From Tianweitania populi (GTDB taxonomy: Bacteria > Pseudomonadota > Alphaproteobacteria > Rhizobiales > Rhizobiaceae), in contig NZ_BMZQ01000002.1 in NCBI RefSeq assembly GCF_014652875.1, positions 1,237,501-1,301,500 on the forward strand: 64,000 nt of DNA. Direction: 5' to 3'. Below, in pieces: positions 8,144 through 16,900 of this stretch (the first letter of the stretch is position 1; every line of letters starts with the position of its first letter). Below the pieces are notes generated by a model. It did not search any database. It worked only from the letters and a program-made list of their open reading frames with translations, and was not told the DNA's origin. The translations under genes and the position numbers were made by a program.

Positions 8144-9271
8144 ATGAACATGAAGCCTTTGTTGCTTTCCGCAGCCCTGGTGGCCCTGACGCTGCCGGCG
8201 CTTGCACAAAATGCGCCGGAACTCGACGTCATGAGTGCCGAGGAGCTTTTGCCGTTGGCCAAGGCCGAAGGCACGGTGACCGTTTATGCTTTCACCAGCC
8301 GGATCGCAGCCGTGGAAAAAGCGTTCGAGGCCGCTTATCCGGGCATAGACATGGTCAGCCACGACATGTCCTCAACCGAGCAGATCACACGCCTGAAAGC
8401 CGAGGCCAGTGCCGGGATCGCGAGTGCCGACGTGGTTTATATCTCGGACGCGCCGGTCGTCTTTAAGGACCTGCTCGAGCCGGGCCTGATTACGCGGTAT
8501 GTCCCTCCTCGCGTCGCGTCGCTACTGGACGAGAACGAGAAAAGCCCACTTCTGGCGCAGCGCCTGTCGACAAAGGTGCTGATGTATAATGAAGAGGCCA
8601 ACCCCAGCGGCGCGCCGGTCAAGAACCTCTGGGAACTGACCACCGAGCCCTGGAAGGGGCGGGTGATCATGGTCGATCCGCTTCAACGCGGAGACTACCT
8701 GGATCTGATGACGGAACTTGTAGTCCGCTCCGATGATATGGCGCAGGCCTACCAAGCGCAATTCGGCAAGGCGATCACGCTTGACGATGAGATTGAAACG
8801 GCGGGCGAGCAGTTCATCGTTGATTTGTTCAAGAATGATCTGATCCTGGTGTCTTCCACGGACGACGTGAATGCTGCGGTCGGCGCGCGCGGTCAGAAGA
8901 ACCCGCCGGTCGGCTTTACCTCCTATTCCGATCGTCGCGACAATGAAGATGAGGGTTGGGCCTTACAGGTGGTCAACACGGTTGTCCCGGCAAATGGCAT
9001 CATTTTTCCAGCGGTGCTGGCAATCTCTTCCACTGCCAAGAACGCGGCTGCGGCTCGTCTCGCGATCGATTTCTTGATGGGCGATGACAGTTCAACAGGC
9101 GGGGCGGGCTTCAAGCCGTTCTATGTGGCAGGCGACTATGCGACCCGCAGCGATATCGTCAGCCATCCAGACGCAGTGCCCCTGGCTGACTTGAAGGCTT
9201 GGTCGATCGACCCGTCGGCAACGGCGAAGATCCGTCAGGACGTCAGCGACCTCGTCCTTTCCCTGCAATAA
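8144..9271 (+). CDS. periplasmic binding protein, ferric/hexose-phosphate (FbpA/AfuA) type
   Basis: A 375-residue binding protein with signal peptide MNMKPLLLSAALVALTLPALAQ. I place the start at 8144 because GGAGGG lies 8-13 bases upstream; an upstream in-frame start would put 25 charged residues before the signal peptide. The mature protein opens with the family pattern AEGTVTVYAFTSRIAAVEKAFEAAYPG. Such proteins are often annotated as Fe3+-binding, but relatives (AfuA) bind hexose phosphates. With a SIS-domain regulator upstream and a phosphatase downstream, a phosphorylated organic ligand is the better guess. Confidence 0.9.
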   Translation: MNMKPLLLSAALVALTLPALAQNAPELDVMSAEELLPLAKAEGTVTVYAFTSRIAAVEKAFEAAYPGIDMVSHDMSSTEQITRLKAEASAGIASADVVYISDAPVVFKDLLEPGLITRYVPPRVASLLDENEKSPLLAQRLSTKVLMYNEEANPSGAPVKNLWELTTEPWKGRVIMVDPLQRGDYLDLMTELVVRSDDMAQAYQAQFGKAITLDDEIETAGEQFIVDLFKNDLILVSSTDDVNAAVGARGQKNPPVGFTSYSDRRDNEDEGWALQVVNTVVPANGIIFPAVLAISSTAKNAAAARLAIDFLMGDDSSTGGAGFKPFYVAGDYATRSDIVSHPDAVPLADLKAWSIDPSATAKIRQDVSDLVLSLQ

Positions 9272-9322
9272 TCTCCCTTATCCAGCTCACGGCGAGAAGG
9301 CTGGGAGCTCATAGGACTATTC

Positions 9323-11068
9323 ATGTCGCTGTCAGTTAGCCGCTCTTTCGCGCGGCCTTTCCCACTCAACGGGCACTTTGCGCTCAAGCTCCTGGTTCTA
9401 GCGGTTCTCGGCCTGCTGGTTGCCGGTCCGCTTGTGCGCATTCTTCTTGAAACACTTAGCCCCGATGCGATCTCTGCCTGGAGTGACGTAACGACCGGTA
9501 GGCTGTCCCGAAACCTTCTATGGGTCCCGCTAACGAACACGCTCATCCTTGGCGTCGGAGTTGCCTGTGGCTGCGTCTTGATTGGCGGCTTCTTGGCTTG
9601 GCTCGTGGTGATGACGGATGTTCCGTTCCGGCGCACCATCGGCCTCATGGCGACATTGCCCTTCATGATCCCGAGTTTTGCAACCTCGCTCGCCTGGGGA
9701 TCGCTGTTTCGCAATTCGCGCGTCGGTGGACAGAGCGGGTTCCTCGAAGGCCTGGGTCTTACCATTCCAGACTGGCTCGCTTGGGGTATGATCCCCACGC
9801 TGATCGTGCTGATCGCGCACTACTATTCGCTGGCTTTCACCGTTATCGCGGCAGCCCTTGCGACGGTGAATTCCGATCTGGTTGAAGCCGCGCAGATTGC
9901 AGGAGCCAAGCGTCGCCGCATCCTGCTGGGCATCGTGCTGCCGGTCGCGATGCCAGCAGTCGTGGCCGGTGCCTCACTGACTTTTGCCGGTGCCGTTTCG
10001 AACTTTGCCGCACCGGCTTTGCTTGGTCTGCCAGTTCGCATGCAGACCATGGCGACCCGCCTTTACGGGCTGATCGAAGTTGGACAGACATCGCGAGGCT
10101 ATGTCGTGGCTATCCTGCTCATCGCCGTCTCAGCACTGTTTCTGTGGCTCGGCAACAAAGTCCTTTCCGGCCGCCGCTCTTATGCAACCATCACCGGCAA
10201 GGGCGGTCGCGCAAAGCGGTTCGATCTCGGAACCGCGCGGCTGCCGTTGTTCATGGTCGCCTTGTTCATTTGCCTGGTCACCACGGTTGTTCCAGTGATC
10301 ATCCTGATCGCATCGTCGCTGGCGCCATCGTCCTCCGCGCTGTTTTCCAACTGGACGTTGCATTACTGGACCGGACTGTCGAACCCGTCGATCGCGCAAG
10401 GTCAACCCGGTATCTGGGAAAGCCCGTTCATCAAGTCGGCCACGAGCCTGACGGTCGGCTTGGGCGTCGCCGTCGCGATCACCAGCAGCATCATCGGTCT
10501 TATCGTTGCGTATGTGCTGGCCCGAGATGGAAAAGGGCCCCTTGCAGGATTGATCAACCAGATAAGCTTCCTGCCGCTTCTGGTGCCAGGCATTGCATTT
10601 GGCGCCGCCTATATCGCTCTTTTCGGCGCCCCAATTGGACCGTTGCCGGCGCTTTACGGCACGTTCCCGCTGCTTCTCATTGCCGGTACAGCCTATCTGC
10701 TGCCGTTTTCGGTGCAAACGGGACGTGCCGTGATCAGCCAGGTGTCCGGCGATCTCGATGAAAGCGCACGGATGACCGGGGCGGGAATGATGCGGCGGCT
10801 GGTGGCGATCACTGTGCCACTGGCCAGTCGCGGTCTGGCTGCGGGTGGGTTGATCGTCTTCGTCAAGATCATGCGCGACCTGTCTTTGGTGGTTCTTCTC
10901 TTCACGCCAACCACACCGCTGCTTTCGGTGCTTGCTTATCGCTACGCGTCCGAAGGCTTCACCCAATTCGCGAATGCCATCACCGTGGTGATCCTCGTGA
11001 TCTCGATCGCCGCGACATTGATGGCCAATCAGCTCCAGGCCAAGTCGCAGCCCTGGCTGAAATCATAG
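9323..11068 (+). CDS. ABC permease, fused double-domain FbpB/AfuB type
   Basis: A 581-residue permease carrying two copies of the BPD-transp-1 domain (about residues 60-270 and 345-565), each with an EAA loop (VEAAQIAGAKRRRILLGIVLP and DESARMTGAGMMRRLVAITVP). A single such gene supplies both halves of the channel, as in FbpB/SfuB/AfuB systems. It follows the binding-protein gene by 51 bp and precedes the ATPase by 8 bp. Confidence 0.93.
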   Translation: MSLSVSRSFARPFPLNGHFALKLLVLAVLGLLVAGPLVRILLETLSPDAISAWSDVTTGRLSRNLLWVPLTNTLILGVGVACGCVLIGGFLAWLVVMTDVPFRRTIGLMATLPFMIPSFATSLAWGSLFRNSRVGGQSGFLEGLGLTIPDWLAWGMIPTLIVLIAHYYSLAFTVIAAALATVNSDLVEAAQIAGAKRRRILLGIVLPVAMPAVVAGASLTFAGAVSNFAAPALLGLPVRMQTMATRLYGLIEVGQTSRGYVVAILLIAVSALFLWLGNKVLSGRRSYATITGKGGRAKRFDLGTARLPLFMVALFICLVTTVVPVIILIASSLAPSSSALFSNWTLHYWTGLSNPSIAQGQPGIWESPFIKSATSLTVGLGVAVAITSSIIGLIVAYVLARDGKGPLAGLINQISFLPLLVPGIAFGAAYIALFGAPIGPLPALYGTFPLLLIAGTAYLLPFSVQTGRAVISQVSGDLDESARMTGAGMMRRLVAITVPLASRGLAAGGLIVFVKIMRDLSLVVLLFTPTTPLLSVLAYRYASEGFTQFANAITVVILVISIAATLMANQLQAKSQPWLKS

Positions 11069-11076
11069 GTCCTGTC

Positions 11077-12111
11077 ATGATCCGGATACACAATCTCACC
11101 AAATCCTTCGGCGTGTTCAAGGCCGTGGACCACATTTCCCTTGAGGTTCCGCAAGGCTCGTTCCTCGTTCTTGTCGGGCCTTCAGGCTGCGGGAAATCGA
11201 CCATGCTGCGCATGCTTGCGGGCCTTGAGCGTCCGACCAGCGGCACAGTGCAGTTCGGCTCCAACATCGTGTCGGATGGCGACCGCGGCTGGGTCATCGA
11301 CCCATCCAGGCGCGATACGGGGCTCGTGTTTCAGTCTTATGCGTTGTGGCCGCATATGACGGTAGCGGGCAATGTCGATTGGCCTCTCAAGGTCGCCAAG
11401 ATGGGCAAGGCCGAGCGGCAGTCTCGTGTGGCCGAAGTGCTGCGCATGCTTGGTATCGAGGCTCTTTCAGCACGGTATCCCAATGAGATTTCCGGCGGGC
11501 AGCAACAGCGCGTCGCCATCGCGCGTATGATTGCGCCGCGTCCGGCTATTCTCCTGTTCGATGAGCCGCTTTCCAACCTTGATGCCAAGCTGCGGGTCGA
11601 GATGCGGACGGAACTTCTGCGTGTCCATCGCGCGACCGGAGCGACGTCGGTCTACGTGACCCATGATCAGGTCGAGGCGATGACCATGGCAACTCATGTC
11701 GCTGTCTTAAATAATGGCAGGGTCGAGCAGTTCGGATCACCAGAGGAACTGGTGGCCAACCCATCCACGGCCTTCGTTGCGACCTTTGTTGGAACGCCGC
11801 CCGCCAATCTTGTGCCCGTCAATACCTTGCCCTCGACGCGCATGGACGGACTGCCGAAGGAAGCCTTAGCAATGTACCGACCCGAGGATCTCCTCGCCGC
11901 TGGAGAGGGGTCGGACGACAGTCTCGCTTTCGACTTTGCAGAAGCCAGCCCGGTTGCTGGCCGCACCATGCTGACGGGAACGCGAGGCACGCTGCGCATG
12001 ACCGCAGTAGTTGACGGCGCGCCGCGCCTGCAGGTGGGGGACAAGGTGCATTTCCGGTTGCCCAACATGCCTGCCGCGCTCTTTGCACAAAGCGGGGAGC
12101 GGCTGTCATGA
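11077..12111 (+). CDS. ABC transporter ATP-binding protein, FbpC/AfuC type
   Basis: A 344-residue ATPase: Walker A GPSGCGKST (34-42), Q-loop VFQSYALWPHMT, signature [13 protein letters not shown] (138-150), Walker B LLFDEPLSNLDAKL (159-172), and a C-terminal TOBE-like domain (about 240-344) with MYRPEDLL. It energises the adjacent double permease. Its end overlaps the phosphatase start as ATGA at 12108, so uptake and phosphatase are translationally coupled. Confidence 0.95.
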   Translation: MIRIHNLTKSFGVFKAVDHISLEVPQGSFLVLVGPSGCGKSTMLRMLAGLERPTSGTVQFGSNIVSDGDRGWVIDPSRRDTGLVFQSYALWPHMTVAGNVDWPLKVAKMGKAERQSRVAEVLRMLGIEALSARYPNEISGGQQQRVAIARMIAPRPAILLFDEPLSNLDAKLRVEMRTELLRVHRATGATSVYVTHDQVEAMTMATHVAVLNNGRVEQFGSPEELVANPSTAFVATFVGTPPANLVPVNTLPSTRMDGLPKEALAMYRPEDLLAAGEGSDDSLAFDFAEASPVAGRTMLTGTRGTLRMTAVVDGAPRLQVGDKVHFRLPNMPAALFAQSGERLS

Positions 12112-12710
12112 AGCGCCTTCTCCTTGTCCGCCATGGTGAATCCGAGTGGAACGCCGTGCGCCGCTTACAGGGCCAGGCGGATATTCGCCTTTCATCTAAA
12201 GGCGAGACACAGGCTGCCGGCCTGGCTTCAACCATTGCTCAGCTTGCGCCGGATCAGGTAATTACGTCAGACCTTTGCCGAGCAAAAAGAACCGCCGAAC
12301 TGCTAGGTTTCCCAAACGCCGTTTGCGACGCGCGGTTGCGTGAGATCGACGTGGGTGACTGGACCGGGAAGTCTATCGCCGACATCATCGCGGCCGATCC
12401 CGACGGTTACCGTGGATGGCGAGCCGGCACCTTTGCACCGCCGGGAGGAGAGGTTTGGCAGACCTTCACCGACCGTACCGCCTTGGCTGTGCGATCCTCC
12501 ATGAAGACCGCGGATCGGCTTCTCGTGGTATGCCACGGCGGCGTCATTCGAGCGCTCCTGCAAACGCTGCTGCAACTCGAACCGCGCCGGATCATACCGG
12601 TCGGACCCGCGAGCCTCACAATCTTGGCGATGAAGCCGAACGAACAGGATATGCGGCTGGAAGTGTTCAACTTCGCTCCGGGCGGTCCTGTCGTGAACGC
12701 ACCTGACTAG
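12108..12710 (+). CDS. histidine phosphatase family protein (phosphoglycerate-mutase-like)
   Basis: A 200-residue cytosolic histidine phosphatase. The phospho-accepting RHG motif is at residues 8-10 (LLLVRHGESEW), the second catalytic His is in VCHGGVIRALL (about residue 144), and the acid/base Glu is in LREIDVGDW. The size is that of small cobalamin-phosphatase/PhoE-like enzymes rather than glycolytic mutases. It starts within the ATPase stop codon, so it belongs to the transporter operon. The likely role is dephosphorylating the imported phospho-compound; this is inference. Confidence 0.9.
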   Translation: MKRLLLVRHGESEWNAVRRLQGQADIRLSSKGETQAAGLASTIAQLAPDQVITSDLCRAKRTAELLGFPNAVCDARLREIDVGDWTGKSIADIIAADPDGYRGWRAGTFAPPGGEVWQTFTDRTALAVRSSMKTADRLLVVCHGGVIRALLQTLLQLEPRRIIPVGPASLTILAMKPNEQDMRLEVFNFAPGGPVVNAPD

Positions 12711-12750
12711 CTGTATGGTTACAGATTGAAGGGAATGCTGTCACAACCAT

Positions 12751-13530
12751 CTAGCTCAGGACTGACTGCAGGAACTCGCGCGTTCGCTCCTCTTTGGGTG
12801 CTCCGAAGATCGCGTTAGGCTCGCCTTGCTCACAGATGCGGCCTTTATCGAAGAAGCAGACACGGTCGGACACTTCGCGGGCAAACCGCATCTCATGCGT
12901 GACGAGCAGCATGGTGAGGTCGTGTTCGTGGGCGAGGCCGCGGATAACAGAAAGCACCTCGCCGACGAGTTGAGGATCGAGCGCTGAAGTCGGTTCGTCG
13001 AACAAGAGCACGCGCGGGCGCATGGCGAGCGCACGGGCGATCGCGACGCGTTGCTGCTGACCGCCGGACAGCTGGGAAGGATAGTGATCCTTCTTATCGG
13101 CCAAACCGACCATGGCCAGCAGATCGACGGCGCGGCATTCGGCTTCGCCGCGCGGCAGGCCGAGGACGCGAACGGGTGCTTCCACCACATTACGCAGCAC
13201 CGTCATATGCGGAAACAGGTTGAAGCTCTGGAACACCATTCCGATATGGCTTCGAATTTGATGTAGGTGCTTCTCCGACGCCTTGAACGGCCCTTTCCCA
13301 TTCGGCTCGTGGTACGACATGCCGGCAAGTGCCAACCTGCCCTCCTGGAACGGCTCGAGCGTCATCAGGATGCGCAACACGGTCGACTTGCCCGAGCCGG
13401 ACGGGCCGATCAACGTGACCTTTTCGCCCTTTGCGACCTTGAAGTTGAAGTCGTCGAGAACGGTCAGCGTCCCGAAGCGCTTAGTGACGTTTGAAAATTC
13501 GATGATCGGCTGGGAGGGTTTATCGGTCAT
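12751..13530 (-). CDS. ehuA: ectoine/hydroxyectoine ABC transporter ATP-binding protein EhuA
   Basis: A 259-residue polar-amino-acid-type ATPase: Walker [10 protein letters not shown] (42-50), signature [15 protein letters not shown] (154-168), Walker [13 protein letters not shown] (175-186), H-loop LVTHEMRFA. It powers the osmoprotectant importer EhuABCD, which in rhizobia supplies ectoines as carbon and nitrogen source. The start MTDKPSQPI at 13530 overlaps the EhuD stop as ATGA; a longer open frame upstream is only the antisense-free extension through ehuD and is rejected. It is the last gene of the minus-strand eut/doe/ehu run. EhuA identity rests on context. Confidence 0.9.
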   Translation of the reverse strand: MTDKPSQPIIEFSNVTKRFGTLTVLDDFNFKVAKGEKVTLIGPSGSGKSTVLRILMTLEPFQEGRLALAGMSYHEPNGKGPFKASEKHLHQIRSHIGMVFQSFNLFPHMTVLRNVVEAPVRVLGLPRGEAECRAVDLLAMVGLADKKDHYPSQLSGGQQQRVAIARALAMRPRVLLFDEPTSALDPQLVGEVLSVIRGLAHEHDLTMLLVTHEMRFAREVSDRVCFFDKGRICEQGEPNAIFGAPKEERTREFLQSVLS

Positions 13531-14219
13531 TTGAGGGGTATCCCTGCCTTGGGAAGTGCGAGTTGCAGACGGTGGAGGGCAGCCGAGCAAACGAGCGTGA
13601 GAAGAAGAAAGATAAGGCCGACCATCGTGAGCGGAACCAGATATTCGAAGGTGCGCTCGCTGATCATGTTGGCCAAGCCCATCATCTCGAGCACGGTCAC
13701 CACCGACAGCACCGGAGTTTCCTTGATCATGGCGACGAGGTAGTTGCCCATGGCGGGCAGGATGCGCGGCACGGCCTGCGGCACGACGATATCGCGGTAA
13801 GTCTGCATTCGCGTCATGTTGAGGGCCGTCGCGGCTTCCCATTGCCCGCGCGGAACGGCCTCGATGCCGCCGCGATAGACTTCGGATGTATAGGCCGCAT
13901 ATTGCAGGCCCAGCGCCAATGCGCCGGTCAGAAAAGCGGGAAGGACGATCCCGAAATCCGGCAGCACGTAGTAAAGGAAGAAGAGTTGGACGAGGAGCGG
14001 TGTGTCGCGCAGGAACTCGACGACGACAGCGGTTGTCCAGGATATCGCCTTGATCCGGCTGCGGCGCAGCAGCGCGAAAACAAGGCCGAGGACCAATGCG
14101 ATGGCAAAGCCAGCCGCCGCTGCTTTCAAAGTCACCGTCAGGCCGATCAGGATGATGGGCAGGATCGAGGTGGCATAGGTCAGCCACGTCGTCGTATCCC
14201 ACTCGTAGCCGTACATCAT
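13527..14219 (-). CDS. ehuD: ectoine ABC transporter permease EhuD
   Basis: A 230-residue HisMQ-type permease with about five membrane segments ([23 protein letters not shown] and onward) and the conserved loop [22 protein letters not shown] that docks the ATPase. The motif [14 protein letters not shown] is typical of polar amino acid importers. It pairs with EhuC, 13 bp upstream, and is coupled by ATGA to ehuA. The specific name follows from the surrounding ectoine catabolic genes. Confidence 0.88.
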   Translation of the reverse strand: MMYGYEWDTTTWLTYATSILPIILIGLTVTLKAAAAGFAIALVLGLVFALLRRSRIKAISWTTAVVVEFLRDTPLLVQLFFLYYVLPDFGIVLPAFLTGALALGLQYAAYTSEVYRGGIEAVPRGQWEAATALNMTRMQTYRDIVVPQAVPRILPAMGNYLVAMIKETPVLSVVTVLEMMGLANMISERTFEYLVPLTMVGLIFLLLTLVCSAALHRLQLALPKAGIPLK

Positions 14220-14232
14220 GGCAGGAGCCTTT

Positions 14233-14898
14233 TCACGAATGTGCCGCGCGCGGAAAGGCGTTGCCGCGCCTGACCATGCGCTCGATCACGCGCACCACGA
14301 CCATCAGCATCAGCGACATCGCGAAATAGCAAACCAGCGTCACCGAATAGATGCTTGTGCTATCGAGTGTGATGTTGCGGATCGATTGGGCCGAGAAGGT
14401 GAGGTCGGCGATCGAGATCAGCGACACGAGCGACGACAGTTTCAGTGTCTCGATCGTCAGATTGCCGAAGGCCGGCATCATCTCCACCACAGCCTGCGGC
14501 AGCGAGATACGGAACAGGGTCTGTAAGCGGTTGAAGTTGAGCGCGCGTGCAGCCTCCATCTGCTGGACCGAGACCGAAGACAGCGCCCCGCGTACGATTT
14601 CGGCACCGTAGCCGCCCGCATGGGCTGCCAGCACGAGGATGCCGGTCGTAATCGGATCAAAGCTCAGGCCGACCAGTGGTAGTGCATAATAGAACCAGAA
14701 CAGCTGCACGAAAAGCGAAGTGCCCCGGAACACTTCGGTATAGCAAAGAGCGACTTTCGAGAGGATCGGCCCGCCTTCGACGCGCAGAATGCCGAATACG
14801 AAGGCGAGGATGACGCCAAAGAGAATGGCAGACAGCGTGATCGTCATCGTCACGACCGCGCCTTGCCAAAGCATCGGCAGGTAGGCAGTCCAGTTCAT
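14233..14898 (-). CDS. ehuC: ectoine ABC transporter permease EhuC
   Basis: A 221-residue HisMQ-type permease starting MNWTAYLPMLWQGAVVTMTITL, with the family motif RGTSLFVQLFWFYYALP and EAA loop EAARALNFNRLQTLFRISLPQA. It is the first permease gene after the binding protein, separated by 64 bp that hold a hairpin. It should form the heterodimeric channel with EhuD. Assignment to ectoine transport is by context. Confidence 0.88.
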   Translation of the reverse strand: MNWTAYLPMLWQGAVVTMTITLSAILFGVILAFVFGILRVEGGPILSKVALCYTEVFRGTSLFVQLFWFYYALPLVGLSFDPITTGILVLAAHAGGYGAEIVRGALSSVSVQQMEAARALNFNRLQTLFRISLPQAVVEMMPAFGNLTIETLKLSSLVSLISIADLTFSAQSIRNITLDSTSIYSVTLVCYFAMSLMLMVVVRVIERMVRRGNAFPRAAHS

Positions 14899-14930
14899 CT
14901 GGAGCGCTCCCGTTCATGAGGTCGCAGGAA

Positions 14931-14951
14931 CGCCCGGCCAGAAACCGGGCG
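14931..14951 (-). terminator. stem-loop between ehuB and ehuC
   Basis: A perfect 7-bp GC stem (CGCCCGG / CCGGGCG) with a 7-base loop, 11 bases after the ehuB stop, with no clear U-run. Such hairpins behind binding-protein genes commonly protect the upstream mRNA or partly terminate, giving more binding protein than permease. Confidence 0.55.
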
Positions 14952-14962
14952 CTCAACCGTGC

Positions 14963-15814
14963 TTACTTGCCTGCGCAGAGGTCGGCGACGGTCTTCTCGG
15001 CCGCAGCGGCAATGCTCTGCTCCGACAGGCCGTATTTGCCCAGGATGGTCTTGTACTCGTCCGTCTTGCGGAACGCGACCAGCGCGGCGTTGAACGCGTC
15101 GCGCAACTCCTTGTCTTCGGGGCGGAAGGCAAAGCCGCCATAGTTGCGCACCGGCGCATCCTTCACGATGGGATCGCTGAAGGGCGCAACCTGTTCGACA
15201 GCGGCCTGATCCTTGGCCAGCGACGAAACGGTCAATTCGGTGGCTGCATAAGCGTCGACGCGGCTTTGGACCGTCGGGATCGCATCGGCATTGGCAGGAA
15301 TGAAGACGATCTGGTCATCCTTCACGCCAACGGCGCGCAGGAAGTCGACATTGTTCGCACCCGAAACAACTGCGACCTTCAGAGACGGGTCTTTGGCGAT
15401 ATCAGCATATGTCGTCAGCTTCTTCGGGTTGCCCTTCTTTACGAGCAGCCCCTCGCCATAGGACGAGTTCGGCTCGGAGAAGGCGACCTGCTTGCAACGT
15501 TCGGCCGAGATGTTCTGCTCGGCGGCAGCGAAGTCGAAGCGCTTGGCCTTGAGACCAGGAATGAGCGTACCGAATGGGGTGACCGTCCAGTTGATCTCTT
15601 CAACGCCGATCGACTTGAAGACAGCGGTCGCGACGTCAGGACCGATGCCGGCCGAAGTGCCGTCGGGCTGCATAAAGGAATAAGGGACTTCGTTGGCGGT
15701 CGCGGCGCGAATATAGCCTTGTTCCTTTACCTCATCGAGGGTCAAGGCGCTGGCGGAGGTGAGGCCGATGGCCAGTGCCAGGGCGGACAGTCCGGTTATC
15801 TTCGAGATTTGCAT
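14963..15814 (-). CDS. ehuB: ectoine/hydroxyectoine-binding periplasmic protein EhuB
   Basis: A 283-residue type-3 (polar amino acid) solute-binding protein with signal peptide MQISKITGLSALALAIGLTSASA. The mature part shows the family layout: IRAATANEVPYSF, GIGPDVATAVFKSIG, and DFAAAEQNISAERCKQVAFSEP. Length and context fit EhuB, which binds ectoine and hydroxyectoine. I chose the ATG that begins the signal peptide; the longer frame opens with a TTG and adds 17 polar residues. It lies 69 bp after doeB. Confidence 0.9.
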   Translation of the reverse strand: MQISKITGLSALALAIGLTSASALTLDEVKEQGYIRAATANEVPYSFMQPDGTSAGIGPDVATAVFKSIGVEEINWTVTPFGTLIPGLKAKRFDFAAAEQNISAERCKQVAFSEPNSSYGEGLLVKKGNPKKLTTYADIAKDPSLKVAVVSGANNVDFLRAVGVKDDQIVFIPANADAIPTVQSRVDAYAATELTVSSLAKDQAAVEQVAPFSDPIVKDAPVRNYGGFAFRPEDKELRDAFNAALVAFRKTDEYKTILGKYGLSEQSIAAAAEKTVADLCAGK

Positions 15815-15883
15815 GTCATTCTCCTCTGGTTGATTGTTGTCGCGGTCCGTTTTCGGATCTCGCAAGGTCAGGCATCTGGGTTG

Positions 15884-16897
15884 TCAGGGATGCTCCGTGA
15901 TCGTGGCGATGACGGATAAGCAGTCGCCGGCCTTGATAAGGCCGGGTACGTGGCGGGCTGCGAGAACACCGTCCATGGCGGCCCGGTATTCGGTTGGCGC
16001 CAGGCCCGTTCTACCGATCGGATAGACCCGCGCGATAATCTCGCCTGTTTTCACCGGCTGCCCAAGATCAAGGGCGAAGGCGATCAGTCCGTCATCTTCC
16101 GCAAAGGTGAAACATTCGCTGGACGGCATATCCAGCCAGCGCGTGTCTTGATGGTCCGGGGTGCCGGCAAGGATGCCGGCATGGCGCAGCACATTCAGTG
16201 TTCCCCGCCGGGCAATGTCGATGGAGTTGGCTGTTGCCGTTCCCGCGCCGCCAAGTTCCGTCGTCACGAAGACCTTGCCCATCTCCTCGACAGTGGTGTC
16301 GAGCATGCCGACGGCATCGATTTCCAGCATCTTCATCGAAAAGGGCGCGGCGAAGGCTTCAACCGCTGCAAAGCAGCGGGTTTCCTGATCCTTGTCCGGC
16401 AAGGCATGGGCTGCCGCATAGGGCAGGAAATCGAGCGTCCTGCCGCCGGAATGGAAGTCGAGAACAATATCGGCCAGCGGGATCAGATGGCGGGTGACAT
16501 AGTCCGCGATTTTTTCAGTCACCGTGCCGTCGGGCCTGCCCGGAAAGCTGCGATTGAGATTGCCGCGATCGATCGGCGAAGTGCGCGTGCCGGCACGAAA
16601 GGCCGGATAGTTGAGCGCTGGAACGATAATGATCCGGCCGCTGACTTGGGCGAGATCGAGCGTGCGGGCCAGTTCGAACAGGGCAGCCGGCCCCTCATAC
16701 TCGTCGCCGTGATTGCCGCCGGTCAAAAGGGCAGTGGGTCCGCTGCCGTTGGCGACGACGCAGATCGGGATCATGATCGAGCCCCAGGCGCTGTCGTCGC
16801 GGCTATGGGGCAGGCGCAGATGTCCATGATGCACGCCCTGCGCATCGAGATCGACGGTGGCGGTCATGGGGGAGGGACGAGGGGCGCTGGTCAGCAT
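15884..16897 (-). CDS. doeB: N-alpha-acetyl-diaminobutyrate deacetylase DoeB (EutE)
   Basis: A 337-residue zinc deacylase of the succinylglutamate desuccinylase/aspartoacylase family. Zinc-site residues are visible in GGNHGDEYEGP (about 60-70) and VLDFHSGG (about 145-152). In ectoine degradation it removes the acetyl group from N-alpha-acetyl-L-2,4-diaminobutyrate made by the ectoine hydrolase, giving diaminobutyrate and acetate. DoeA, with which it is known to work as a hydrolase-deacetylase pair, is encoded 3 bp upstream. Met11 is an alternative start. Confidence 0.92.
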   Translation of the reverse strand: MLTSAPRPSPMTATVDLDAQGVHHGHLRLPHSRDDSAWGSIMIPICVVANGSGPTALLTGGNHGDEYEGPAALFELARTLDLAQVSGRIIIVPALNYPAFRAGTRTSPIDRGNLNRSFPGRPDGTVTEKIADYVTRHLIPLADIVLDFHSGGRTLDFLPYAAAHALPDKDQETRCFAAVEAFAAPFSMKMLEIDAVGMLDTTVEEMGKVFVTTELGGAGTATANSIDIARRGTLNVLRHAGILAGTPDHQDTRWLDMPSSECFTFAEDDGLIAFALDLGQPVKTGEIIARVYPIGRTGLAPTEYRAAMDGVLAARHVPGLIKAGDCLSVIATITEHP

Positions 16898-16900
16898 GAC

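Noticed and set aside
8144-11068. Annotation as a ferric iron importer
   Set aside because: The family name alone is weak evidence; the SIS-domain regulator and coupled phosphatase favour a phosphorylated organic ligand.
12751-14202. A 483-codon open frame ending in the EhuA ATPase, looking like a permease-ATPase fusion
   Set aside because: The upstream half is the wrong frame of ehuD and has no membrane segments; the ATGA overlap at 13530 marks the true ATPase start.
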